In this document: one piece after another, positions 1 through 6,591 of the stretch
Numbering within the stretch: position 1 is the stretch's first letter
Layout: every line of letters starts with the position of its first letter
Source: Methylomarinum sp.
GTDB taxonomy: Bacteria > Pseudomonadota > Gammaproteobacteria > Methylococcales > Methylomonadaceae
Direction of reading: 5' to 3'
DNA: 11,293 nucleotides
NCBI GenBank assembly: GCA_013139755.1
Contig: WTAG01000671.1
Location: forward strand, 1-11,293
Program-made: the position numbers and the translations under genes
Notes under the pieces: generated by a model
Told to the model about the DNA's origin: nothing
The model's database searches: none
Seen by the model: the letters and a program-made list of their open reading frames with translations, nothing else

Positions 1-847
1 AAACAACCGCAACTTTCAGTTTTTTCATGGCATTTTTCTCTAATTGCCTAATTCGCTCAGCCGAAACACTGTAACGATCTGCTAATTCATGCAATGTTGC
101 CTTTTTTTCTGATAACCAACGACTCTTTAGGATATCCTGACTACGCTCATCTAACTCTGATAGCGCTTGAGTCAACAAGCCTTCCTCATGACCTTTCCAG
201 TCTGAGTTTTCTAGCAACAATGCAGGATCAGCCTCATGCTGCTCTAAGTAATTAACCGGAGCAGAAACACTATCTTCTGAGGAATCATCTGTTGGTAAAT
301 CAAAAGCCATGTCACGCCCATCAAGGCGCTCTTCCATTTCATAGACTGTTTTAATATCTACATTCAGATTTTCAGCTAGAGCTTCAGCATCATTTTTTGA
401 AAGCCAGCCTAAGCCTTTTTTTGATTTCCTTAGATTAAAGAATAATTTACGCTGCGCTTTAGTAGTTGCTACTTTAACAATACGCCAATTCTTAATCACA
501 TATTCATGAATTTCAGCTCTAATCCAATGGATTGCAAATGAAACCAAACGCACACCCATATCAGGATTAAAGCGTTTAACTGCTTTCATTAAGCCGACAT
601 TACCTTCTTGCATCACATCTGCTAAAGGTAAGCCATAACCACTATAACCACGTGCAACATGAGCAACAAAGCGAAGGTTTGACATTACCAATTCACGCGC
701 AGCTTCAATATCATCGTTATCTCTGTAACGTAATGCCAGCTCACGCTCTAGTTCAGGCGTTAACTTGGGCATATGACTCACAGTATTCAAATATGAATCA
801 AAGGTACCTACCGATAGATTAGTTGGTATCGCCAATGTATTACTCAT
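1..847 (-). CDS. rpoH: RNA polymerase heat-shock sigma factor RpoH (sigma-32), 3' end cut by window edge
   Basis: This is the alternative sigma factor that directs RNA polymerase to heat-shock promoters. The 282 readable codons start at ATG 847-845, preceded by AAGAGG five bases upstream, and remain open to base 1. Sigma-32 is usually about 285 residues, so only a few codons and the stop are missing. Visible landmarks are the region 2 segment with [12 protein letters not shown] (about residues 79-90), the region 2.4 stretch [14 protein letters not shown] (about 103-116) and the RpoH-specific box QRKLFFNLR (132-140), which separates it from RpoD, RpoS and FliA. The region 4.2 helix-turn-helix lies near the end, with [16 protein letters not shown]. 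It sits downstream of ftsX, as in many gammaproteobacteria, but has its own leader with a perfect CIRCE operator. The identity is very secure. Confidence 0.97.
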   Translation of the reverse strand, partial: MSNTLAIPTNLSVGTFDSYLNTVSHMPKLTPELERELALRYRDNDDIEAARELVMSNLRFVAHVARGYSGYGLPLADVMQEGNVGLMKAVKRFNPDMGVRLVSFAIHWIRAEIHEYVIKNWRIVKVATTKAQRKLFFNLRKSKKGLGWLSKNDAEALAENLNVDIKTVYEMEERLDGRDMAFDLPTDDSSEDSVSAPVNYLEQHEADPALLLENSDWKGHEEGLLTQALSELDERSQDILKSRWLSEKKATLHELADRYSVSAERIRQLEKNAMKKLKVAVV

Positions 848-878
848 AAAAGCCTCTTATGTAAAATTTTTTCCGATT

Positions 879-905
879 TTAGCACTCATTTAATGCGAGT
901 GCTAA
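879..905 (-). promoter_or_regulatory. CIRCE operator (HrcA-binding inverted repeat) in the rpoH leader
   Basis: The sequence reads TTAGCACTC, nine bases, then GAGTGCTAA. Both 9-bp arms match the CIRCE consensus exactly, with the exact N9 spacing. It lies 31 bp upstream of the rpoH start codon. CIRCE is the binding site of the repressor HrcA, classically in front of groESL or dnaK operons. Its position implies that HrcA represses rpoH here. No hrcA gene is in the window. Confidence 0.93.
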
Positions 906-943
906 TACTTTTATAAGTTCATCTTTTTACAGCTAAAATACAC

Positions 944-971
944 AATATATAAGGACTGTCGTATTGCACAA
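944..971 (-). promoter_or_regulatory. possible sigma-70-type promoter for rpoH
   Basis: On the minus strand a -35-like TTGTGC (966-971) and a -10-like TATATT (944-949) are separated by 16 bp. Initiation would fall near 937, placing CIRCE in the transcribed leader. A second -10-like TATAAA at 910-915 lies next to CIRCE but has no good -35. This call rests on weak consensus matching only. Confidence 0.35.
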
Positions 972-994
972 GCATTCACTCATCGCGCAATGAC

Positions 995-1030
995 AAAAAA
1001 GATCAATCAGTTTTTGCAACAAAGAACTGA
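995..1030 (-). terminator. candidate terminator after ftsX
   Basis: On the minus strand TCAGTT-C-TTTG, a three-base loop, then CAAA-AACTGA forms a 10-bp stem with one bulge (1007-1030). A run of six T follows after a six-base gap (995-1000). The hairpin starts 11 bases after the ftsX stop codon. The GC-poor stem and displaced T-run make it a weak candidate, and read-through into rpoH is possible. Confidence 0.4.
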
Positions 1031-1041
1031 CTCTAGATATT

Positions 1042-2016
1042 TTACTCAGGCTTTATTGCCTTTAATTGATAGTGCAGCACACGCCAGGCACCAATTACTC
1101 CAAGAGCTGAAGCCATAAATAACAGCCATGTGGTATCACCTAACCCTAAATAACTCACATCAAAAGCACCATCATAAAGTACTGATAACCTTTCGATAGG
1201 CCCTTGTAATACTATCATCATTATTGTTACTAAAACCCAGGCCAAAACTCCTGAAATAAAACCTAACCAAAAACCTGTATAGATAAAAGGTCTCTGTATA
1301 AAAGCACTGGTTGCACCAACCAGTTTGGCAACCATTACCTCATCACGTCTATTTTGCAATTCCAGACGAATGCTATTCCCTGTAATAAATATAACAGCGC
1401 AACTTAATAAAATTGTCAGTAAAAATACGCCACGCTGAACTATTTGCATCATAGAGTGCAGTCTTTCAATCCATTGCATATCCATTTGAGCAAAATCTAG
1501 CTGAGGTAACTTATTAAACCCTGCCATTAACTCCTCAACGCTTTGCAAATCATTCAAAGTATTTTTAGGCAAGACTTGTATTACTGTTGGCAACGGGTTT
1601 ATTTTTAGTACATTTAAAGCACCACCAAAACCGCTGTATGCTTTAAATTCTTCTAATGCGCGTTCTTTTGAAATTAGTATAACCTGCTCTAGGTCACTGT
1701 TTTTTCTTAGCTCAGAAGCAAGTCTCTCACCTTCAGCATTACTTATATTAGTCTTTAAAAACAGTGATATTTGATTGCTTGCCTCTAAGTTTCCAGTTAA
1801 TTGCTGCATATTAACAACAAATAAATAAAACCCTGCTGCCAATGAAATTGCAATGGCCATGACAGTAATAGTCATTACCGTTGAAAACGGGCTACGAACC
1901 AATCGACCTAAGCTTGAAAATAGAGCATGAGCATGAACATATAAATACGCTTGTGATTTGTCCGAAAACTCACTGCTTCCTTTATTGTTTATTTGACGAG
2001 CGTTATTTTTCTTCAT
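1042..2016 (-). CDS. ftsX: cell division protein FtsX (permease subunit of FtsEX)
   Basis: FtsX is the membrane subunit of the FtsEX complex at the septum. In well-studied bacteria it passes FtsE ATPase activity to periplasmic amidase activators. The 324-residue protein has a cytoplasmic N-terminus of about 44 residues, a first membrane helix at about 45-68, a periplasmic domain of about 125 residues, and three further helices at about 196-215, 248-270 and 294-315. This is the standard four-helix FtsX plan. The family-typical cytoplasmic segment with RRDEVMVAKLVGAT (223-236) follows helix 2. Its ATG shares one base with the ftsE TAA stop, indicating translational coupling. Length, topology and partner gene agree, so the call is firm. 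Confidence 0.95.
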   Translation of the reverse strand: MKKNNARQINNKGSSEFSDKSQAYLYVHAHALFSSLGRLVRSPFSTVMTITVMAIAISLAAGFYLFVVNMQQLTGNLEASNQISLFLKTNISNAEGERLASELRKNSDLEQVILISKERALEEFKAYSGFGGALNVLKINPLPTVIQVLPKNTLNDLQSVEELMAGFNKLPQLDFAQMDMQWIERLHSMMQIVQRGVFLLTILLSCAVIFITGNSIRLELQNRRDEVMVAKLVGATSAFIQRPFIYTGFWLGFISGVLAWVLVTIMMIVLQGPIERLSVLYDGAFDVSYLGLGDTTWLLFMASALGVIGAWRVLHYQLKAIKPE

Positions 2017-2672
2017 TAACTTGCCACCAATTTACCATGATCTAATGTCAAGACTCGGTGTCCCATTTGACTTAGCAAGTCCAGATCATGACTTGCAATT
2101 AGAACAGTCACCCCCACTTTTTGAAACTGTTCTAATAAATGCATCACTTCAGCAGATAACTCAGGATCTAAATTACCTGTCGGCTCATCGGCTAAAATCA
2201 ATCGAGGTTTATTAATAACCGCTCTTGCGATACCAACACGTTGCTGCTCGCCCCCTGATAAAGATAATGGATATTTCTTTTCTTTACCCAATAAACCCAC
2301 TTTATCTAAAGCAGCCCTTACTCTTCTGTTAATTTCCTGATATCCATAACCGGATATCACCAGCGGTAAGGCGACATTATCAAAGACTGTTCTATCATGT
2401 AATAATTTGTTATCTTGAAAAATTAAACCTAATTTCCTACGGATAAAAGGAATCTGTTTTTCACTAATCTTATTTAGGTTTTGCCCATCCAATAAAATTT
2501 GACCGCGACTGCTCAATACCATCATTGCAATTAATTTGAGTAATGTACTTTTCCCAGCTCCAGAATGGCCGGTTAAAAAAGCCATTTCACCTGGCTTTAA
2601 ATGAAAGTTCACATCTATTAGCGCATCACCAGCATCAGGATATCGTTTACTTACATGGTCAAATTTAAGCAT
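2016..2672 (-). CDS. ftsE: cell division ATP-binding protein FtsE
   Basis: FtsE is the cytoplasmic ABC-type ATPase of the FtsEX division complex. All nucleotide-binding motifs are present in 218 residues: Walker A GHSGAGKST (35-43), Q-loop Gln86, signature LSGGEQQR (138-145), Walker B LILADEP (158-164) with catalytic Glu163, D-loop GNLD and H-loop His195. Length is normal for FtsE. It ends overlapping the first base of ftsX. The start at 2672 lacks a strong Shine-Dalgarno sequence; a small inverted repeat (AATAG-GTAT-CTATT, about 2675-2688) covers the place where one would lie. It is separated from the upstream ftsY-containing gene by 145 bp, unlike the tight ftsYEX spacing often seen, so it may have its own promoter. 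Confidence 0.96.
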   Translation of the reverse strand: MLKFDHVSKRYPDAGDALIDVNFHLKPGEMAFLTGHSGAGKSTLLKLIAMMVLSSRGQILLDGQNLNKISEKQIPFIRRKLGLIFQDNKLLHDRTVFDNVALPLVISGYGYQEINRRVRAALDKVGLLGKEKKYPLSLSGGEQQRVGIARAVINKPRLILADEPTGNLDPELSAEVMHLLEQFQKVGVTVLIASHDLDLLSQMGHRVLTLDHGKLVAS

Positions 2673-2779
2673 TTTAATAGGTATCTATTGATCGGAGTTT
2701 TGTTTTTTTAAGGTTAGGTCTCTTTTGATGAGCACAAGAGAAATAAATCACTAAATTGAGTTTTCATGTGTTAACTGAA

Positions 2780-2805
2780 GTAATGCGGACAGAAGCCCGC
2801 ACTAC
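2780..2805. repeat. short imperfect hairpin (REP-like) between the ctaA-ftsY fusion and ftsE
   Basis: Two 11-base arms, GTAATGCGGAC and GCCCGCACTAC, flank the four-base loop AGAA. Two positions are non-Watson-Crick and would form G-T wobbles on one strand. No T-run follows on the minus strand, so it is not a good intrinsic terminator. The GC-rich stem in AT-rich DNA resembles repetitive extragenic palindromes. It may stabilise the 3' end of the upstream message. Confidence 0.5.
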
Positions 2806-2817
2806 ACGTTTAACCTA

Positions 2818-3822
2818 TCAATCCCTTACAAACAAAGCATCAACAAAGGCATGAGCATCAAAGTCTTGTAGATCATCAATACCTTCACCAACACCTATAA
2901 AACGAATAGGCAATTCAAACTGGTTAGCTAAGGCAAACAGCACCCCACCTTTTGCGGTTCCATCCAGCTTTGTTAATGCAAGCCCTGATAATTCAACCAC
3001 CTCATTAAATATTTTGGTTTGCGACAAGGCATTCTGTCCTGTTCCTGCGTCCAATACCAATAAGACTTCATGGGGTGCTGTTTCATCAACTTTCCCCATA
3101 ATCCGTTTGATTTTACTTAACTCGTCCATCAAATTCGATTTGGTATGCAGTCTGCCGGCTGTATCAGCAATTAATACATCAATACCTTTGGCTTGCGCCG
3201 ATTGTACTGCGTCATAAATCACCGATGCTGAATCAGCACCTGTGTGTTGAGCGACCACATGAATTTCATTACGCTCACCCCATACTTCAAGCTGCTCAAC
3301 CGCTGCAGCTCTAAAAGTATCTCCAGCAGCTAACATCACACTATGCCCTTGTAATTTTAAGCGTTTAGCTAATTTACCAATGGTTGTGGTTTTCCCTACC
3401 CCATTAATACCGACCACTAGAATAACAAAAGGCTGGTCTTGATCAGGTATTTTAAGCGGTTGATCACATGGCTGTAATATCTCTAACAATATTTGTTTCA
3501 ACGCCTCTTCTAATGCTTCTCCATCGTTAAGCTGATGACGCTCTAAACGCGCAGTTAGTTGAGAAATAATCAGCGTTGTAGTCTCTATACCAAGATCAGC
3601 CACCAACAAACTAGACTCAATTTCTTCTAATAGGTCTTGGTTTATTTCTTTTTGACCTAACGGAATACTGGATAAAACACCGCCCAGACCTGTTCTGGTT
3701 TTCTTTAACTGGGTTGTTAATCGTAAATATAATGACTCTGAACTAGGTTCGACATAAACTTCTTCAGCTTCTAGTTCAACCTCTTTAACTGCTTCAATAA
3801 CAGCGACAGCCTCATCTGCTGA
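2818..3822 (-). other. FtsY NG-domain module of the fusion (residues 330-663)
   Basis: An acidic stretch (331-354) is followed by the four-helix N domain (about 358-450) and the SRP-type GTPase G domain (about 460-663). All guanine-nucleotide motifs are intact, so this half should be a functional GTPase. FtsY is normally essential. It sits directly before ftsE and ftsX, its usual neighbours, which supports this being the organism's main FtsY and not a spare copy. Confidence 0.93.
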
Positions 3823-4809
3823 TACCCCAACAACAAAACCATACTTACTGTAAAAACTAATGGATATTAATGGCAGCATCAACAATGCTGCAACCACGTT
3901 ATGAGCGACCAACATAGCCAAAGGTAATTCAAGTTTGACACTAAAAATACCCAATAATAGCTCTATCAATAACAACGCACTTAACTGTAAACCTGCTTTT
4001 CTTACCGGCTTCGGATACTCTTCAGATGTTGCACGCAACATCACCCATGTTAGCAACATGAAGCAGAATAATGCCCCTGCACGATGCATCCAATGCGCGG
4101 CAACCTGCCCTTCAAACGATAAGACCCCTGTATAGCCGCTATCTAAACCCGCAAATAAGTTTAAGGCACTCAGATAGTCAACTGCTGGCACCCACACACC
4201 ATTACAAACAGGAAAATCTGCACATGCTAATCCCGCTTGGTTGGTACTTGTCCAAAATCCAAGAATAATTTGCAACAACAACCCCAACATGGCGACCCTA
4301 GCCAATAACCTGGGACCAGTTTTAACGGTCTGCTGATTCAGCTCTACTTTTGGATTTGTTCGTAAATACATCCAAAACAAAAGCCAAAAAGTAATAAAAC
4401 CCAGTAACAATTGTCCCGTTACAATAACAGGCATCATTTTGATTTTAACTGCCCATACCCCCAACAGTAACTGCAAACCAAGTAATGTTAACAACGCATT
4501 GCTGGAAACAACAGCAGCCAAACGACACAGTTTTTGGGTCCATGCTGAAACTGTTAAAAATAAAACCAAAATACCTATAACAGCAATTACAGAGCGATAA
4601 TTCACCCAATCTTTAATGACTTGTTTAACTTCAATTGGTATTAACGATGATTGTGGCGCAGTACCAGCAACACCTGCATCACCATAACAACCCGGCCAGC
4701 CGCTCCAATCTGGACATCCTATTGCTGCATCCGATAACCGGACAGTAGAACTAAAAACAATAACAATTAGCGCTAAAATCAACGCAAATAATGTGATTTT
4801 CCTAAACAT
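2818..4809 (-). CDS. ctaA-ftsY: fusion protein: CtaA/COX15-family heme A synthase module joined to FtsY (SRP receptor GTPase)
   Basis: One 663-residue frame encodes two normally separate proteins. Residues 1-320 form eight membrane helices of the CtaA/COX15 family, which oxidises heme O to heme A for cytochrome oxidase. Residues 330-663 form FtsY, the receptor that docks ribosome-SRP complexes on the inner membrane and hydrolyses GTP. FtsY landmarks are the N-domain helix with KKTRTGLGG (369-377), P-loop GINGVGKTTT (467-476), DTFRAAAVEQL (497-507), DTAGRL (549-554), TKLDG (613-617) and the GVGEGIDDLQDF end (639-650). An acidic linker (331-354) resembles a short FtsY A domain. No ATG, GTG or TTG codon lies in frame between Met312 and residue 401, inside the N domain, so FtsY has no evident independent start. 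CtaA usually has both termini in the cytoplasm, which fits a cytoplasmic GTPase. The start lies 4 bp after the preceding gene. Domain identities are very secure. The fusion depends on the read being free of frameshift error. Confidence 0.93.
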   Translation of the reverse strand: MFRKITLFALILALIVIVFSSTVRLSDAAIGCPDWSGWPGCYGDAGVAGTAPQSSLIPIEVKQVIKDWVNYRSVIAVIGILVLFLTVSAWTQKLCRLAAVVSSNALLTLLGLQLLLGVWAVKIKMMPVIVTGQLLLGFITFWLLFWMYLRTNPKVELNQQTVKTGPRLLARVAMLGLLLQIILGFWTSTNQAGLACADFPVCNGVWVPAVDYLSALNLFAGLDSGYTGVLSFEGQVAAHWMHRAGALFCFMLLTWVMLRATSEEYPKPVRKAGLQLSALLLIELLLGIFSVKLELPLAMLVAHNVVAALLMLPLISISFYSKYGFVVGVSADEAVAVIEAVKEVELEAEEVYVEPSSESLYLRLTTQLKKTRTGLGGVLSSIPLGQKEINQDLLEEIESSLLVADLGIETTTLIISQLTARLERHQLNDGEALEEALKQILLEILQPCDQPLKIPDQDQPFVILVVGINGVGKTTTIGKLAKRLKLQGHSVMLAAGDTFRAAAVEQLEVWGERNEIHVVAQHTGADSASVIYDAVQSAQAKGIDVLIADTAGRLHTKSNLMDELSKIKRIMGKVDETAPHEVLLVLDAGTGQNALSQTKIFNEVVELSGLALTKLDGTAKGGVLFALANQFELPIRFIGVGEGIDDLQDFDAHAFVDALFVRD
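3850..4809 (-). other. CtaA/COX15 membrane module of the fusion (residues 1-320)
   Basis: Eight hydrophobic segments lie at about residues 4-24, 72-90, 96-120, 126-148, 168-187, 237-258, 272-292 and 296-319. Cysteine pairs Cys32/Cys41 and Cys196/Cys202 sit in the loops after helices 1 and 5, as in the family. C-half heme ligands His242 (in HR) and His303 are present. In the N half, the positions where I expect histidine by recalled alignment with other proteobacterial CtaA hold Tyr71 and Gln133, and the nearby glutamate is Trp68. An apparent three-residue insertion (SGW) lies in the GCPDW-PGCYG loop. Confidence 0.85.
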
Positions 4810-4813
4810 CTAT

Positions 4814-5419
4814 TTAACCAATCTGTGAAATTTTTAATAATTTACGCAAGTCACTTTTGACTTTGTACGGATCAAAATCAGGCTCATACTGCATCATAAT
4901 GTTTCCTAATGGATCCATTAAAAAAAGCATACCTTCTGGAATACCAGCGGCTCTAATTTTATTTATTTTTTCAGACAATGACGCGGCAGGCTTAGCTCTT
5001 AATAATCTAAGATCATCTTTCCACCATGACTTAGCCATTGTTTTGTCAGTATCTGCCATAACAAGCACAAGACGACGAACTCGAGTCAGATCCTTATTTA
5101 TCATTAATCGCAACTGCTTTGTTTTATGTATTGCTTGTAAACAAACCTCATTACAATTCGTACTGGGTATAACATTAACCAACACCCAATGACCTTTTAT
5201 CTCATGTATATTTTCGACAGAAAAATCATCAAACCCAACAAATTCAACAAATTCTGTTGTTGCTGGAGGTGTAATAAGCTGCCCTTGATTTGTTCCGCCG
5301 CCCATCCACGTTGCATTACTTGATAAAAACCAAGCGATACCAAAAGGAATAATCGACATAGCAAAGATAATAATAACCGTGCGGTTATTTTTTTTCTGTT
5401 GTGCGTTCAGTTCGTTCAT
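4814..5419 (-). CDS. SCO/thioredoxin-like membrane-anchored cytochrome oxidase assembly protein
   Basis: The 201-residue protein has one N-terminal membrane helix (about 13-33) and an extracytoplasmic thioredoxin-fold domain with a C-x3-C pair (Cys89, Cys93), the spacing of SCO copper proteins. The later motif FLMDPLGNI (166-174) matches the strand-turn region of SCO and thioredoxin-like proteins. In true SCO proteins a histidine in a DHS motif before that strand completes the copper site. Here the aligned stretch reads GIPEGMLFLMDP, with no histidine. It may therefore act as a thiol-disulfide reductant for CuA assembly and not as a copper carrier. It overlaps surf1 by four bases (ATGA) and lies 4 bp before the ctaA-ftsY fusion. 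Such a gene beside surf1 and ctaA is common in proteobacterial cox clusters. Confidence 0.8.
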   Translation of the reverse strand: MNELNAQQKKNNRTVIIIFAMSIIPFGIAWFLSSNATWMGGGTNQGQLITPPATTEFVEFVGFDDFSVENIHEIKGHWVLVNVIPSTNCNEVCLQAIHKTKQLRLMINKDLTRVRRLVLVMADTDKTMAKSWWKDDLRLLRAKPAASLSEKINKIRAAGIPEGMLFLMDPLGNIMMQYEPDFDPYKVKSDLRKLLKISQIG

Positions 5420-6141
5420 TTACTTTTTCTACTAAATCCAATAAATAATACAGTTAAGGTCAAAGCCAATCCAAACCATTGTACGGCATAAGCCACATGC
5501 TTTTCAGGTGGCATGACCGATTTTTTTCTCCAGTCACGGCTATAACCGTCACTCATACTCTTATCTAGTTCAATTTGAAAAGGAAATAATACATAACCCA
5601 GTTTTTCTGAGAGCACTTGACTATCGACAACTTGCACCACAGAAGGCCACCCCTCAGTTGGAATTTCAGCTCCTGCCAGACGAATACCTACCACAGGAAA
5701 ATAATTGATTCGCCCTGTTATCGTTACATTTAGCGTCTCAATCGAGATATCAGGTAAAACACGCCGGTCTTTGTTTAGGGCAACCCATCCCCTATTAACC
5801 AGAACCGATTGATTCAAACCATCAATTTTAAATGGCGTCATTACAAAATACCCTGCCCTACCGTTAACGATTTGGTTATCAATCAAGTATTGGTAAGAAG
5901 AATCATAACGACCTGTTATTTCTGTTTTTCTATACCTTGTACCTTCTAAATCAACATCTTCCGACAGCTTTAAAAGTGATTTATCTGCTGATAACTGCTG
6001 CTGCCTTACAAAAACTTTCTTTTGTTCCGCTCTATCTAACTGCCAAAAACCAAGAGATACCAGTAAAGTAACTAAAACTAGGTACAATACAATGGAAAAA
6101 GTACTAAATTTTAATTCCATTTTAGCAATAGTTAATTTCAT
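5416..6141 (-). CDS. surf1: SURF1 family cytochrome c oxidase assembly protein
   Basis: SURF1 (Shy1) is an inner-membrane protein that helps insert heme a into CoxA. The 241-residue protein has the family layout: an N-terminal membrane helix (about 13-32) ending in the signature LGFWQLDRAEQK (30-41), a periplasmic domain with LVNRGWVAL (114-122), and a C-terminal helix (about 216-235) preceded by PPEKHVAYAVQWFGLA (211-226), the conserved H-x-x-Y-A-x-Q-W-F motif. The first ATG is used, with AGGG about 12 bases upstream. Met8 is possible but has no better ribosome site. Its last four bases overlap the start of the SCO-like gene. It is the first gene of the surf1, SCO-like, ctaA-ftsY transcription unit and is divergent from the gene at 6210. 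Confidence 0.95.
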   Translation of the reverse strand: MKLTIAKMELKFSTFSIVLYLVLVTLLVSLGFWQLDRAEQKKVFVRQQQLSADKSLLKLSEDVDLEGTRYRKTEITGRYDSSYQYLIDNQIVNGRAGYFVMTPFKIDGLNQSVLVNRGWVALNKDRRVLPDISIETLNVTITGRINYFPVVGIRLAGAEIPTEGWPSVVQVVDSQVLSEKLGYVLFPFQIELDKSMSDGYSRDWRKKSVMPPEKHVAYAVQWFGLALTLTVLFIGFSRKSK

Positions 6142-6209
6142 ATTTTTATATTACCCTATCAATACACGTACTTTAATAGCAAAAACAACCATTAAAAACA
6201 TAAGCTGAC
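6142..6209. promoter_or_regulatory. divergent intergenic region between surf1 and the DUF2909-type gene
   Basis: This 68-bp, very AT-rich spacer must hold start signals for both directions, since the two genes point away from each other. Candidate -10-like boxes such as TTTAAT are visible on the plus strand near 6172, but no convincing -35 partner could be assigned. The promoter assignment is by position only. Confidence 0.4.
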
Positions 6210-6479
6210 ATGTCTATAAAAATCATTTTTATTGTCGTATTTCTCTTCATTCTTTTTAGCTTGGGCACTGCCTTATTTAACTTAGTGATGTATAAAGATA
6301 AAGAGCACTCGAAAAAAACAGTTAAAGCCCTAAGCTATAGAATTGGTATTTCTTTAGTTCTATTTATCATGATGTATATTGCACTTATTACTGGCATGAT
6401 AAAACCAGAAGGTATTGGCGCTAGAATACAAATGTTCAAGCAAAATCAATTACAAAGCGAGACCCAAGTAAATCCTTAG
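6210..6479 (+). CDS. small twin-transmembrane protein, DUF2909 type
   Basis: This 89-residue protein has two hydrophobic helices (about 3-25 and 42-64) joined by a short basic and acidic loop with YKDKEHSKKTVKALSYRIG (28-46), followed by a polar tail. This matches small DUF2909 (twin transmembrane) proteins that are typically encoded beside coxC and surf1 in gammaproteobacteria. Their function is not established; the context suggests a role in oxidase assembly or stability. It is the only clear plus-strand gene in the window. It converges with coxC across about 400 bp and diverges from surf1. The Shine-Dalgarno signal is weak. Family assignment rests on size, topology and neighbours. Confidence 0.8.
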   Translation: MSIKIIFIVVFLFILFSLGTALFNLVMYKDKEHSKKTVKALSYRIGISLVLFIMMYIALITGMIKPEGIGARIQMFKQNQLQSETQVNP

Positions 6480-6514
6480 TTCATCAAGGAATACGCACAA
6501 AATCAGCTCCAAAA

Positions 6515-6591
6515 TGTAGTATGGGCAAAGCGGTAGCGTGCCTATCACACTAGAAATGATGGGCACGAAAGAACCCTTTGCCCATCCTACA
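6515..6591. repeat. 77-bp imperfect palindromic intergenic element
   Basis: Outer arms TGTAGTATGGGCAAAG (6515-6530) and CTTTGCCCATCCTACA (6576-6591) pair over 16 bases with one mismatch. Inner arms CGTGCCTATCA (6537-6547) and TGATGGGCACG (6557-6567) pair over 11 with one mismatch around a nine-base loop. The whole would fold into a long hairpin with a small internal bulge. It is more GC-rich than its surroundings and contains no coding frame. It looks like a dispersed palindromic repeat (REP/MITE class) and starts 36 bp after the DUF2909-type gene ends, so it could also affect that gene's 3' end. Confidence 0.7.

Noticed and set aside
8..847. RpoD, RpoS or FliA as identity of the left-edge sigma factor
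   Set aside because: The RpoH box QRKLFFNLR, the RpoH-type length and the ftsX neighbour point to sigma-32.
2818..3850. A separate ftsY gene starting inside the frame
   Set aside because: Met311 and Met312 lie inside the last CtaA helix with no ribosome site, and the next start-like codons (TTG, TTG, GTG at residues 401-403) lie inside the N domain, after the first NG helix. A free full-length FtsY has no plausible start.
3780..3900. Fusion as a sequencing frameshift artefact
   Set aside because: The frame is open with FtsY-like acidic composition right across the junction, and no long homopolymer or stop codon sits there. Two genes merged by one wrong base would usually show non-homologous sequence around the error. 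It cannot be fully excluded without reads.
2021..4268. Several short plus-strand frames opposite ftsE and the ctaA-ftsY fusion
   Set aside because: All are antisense to well-supported genes and lack domains or ribosome sites.
4857..5192. Plus-strand open frame of 111 codons opposite the SCO-like gene
   Set aside because: It lies fully inside a gene with clear family features on the other strand and shows no features of its own.
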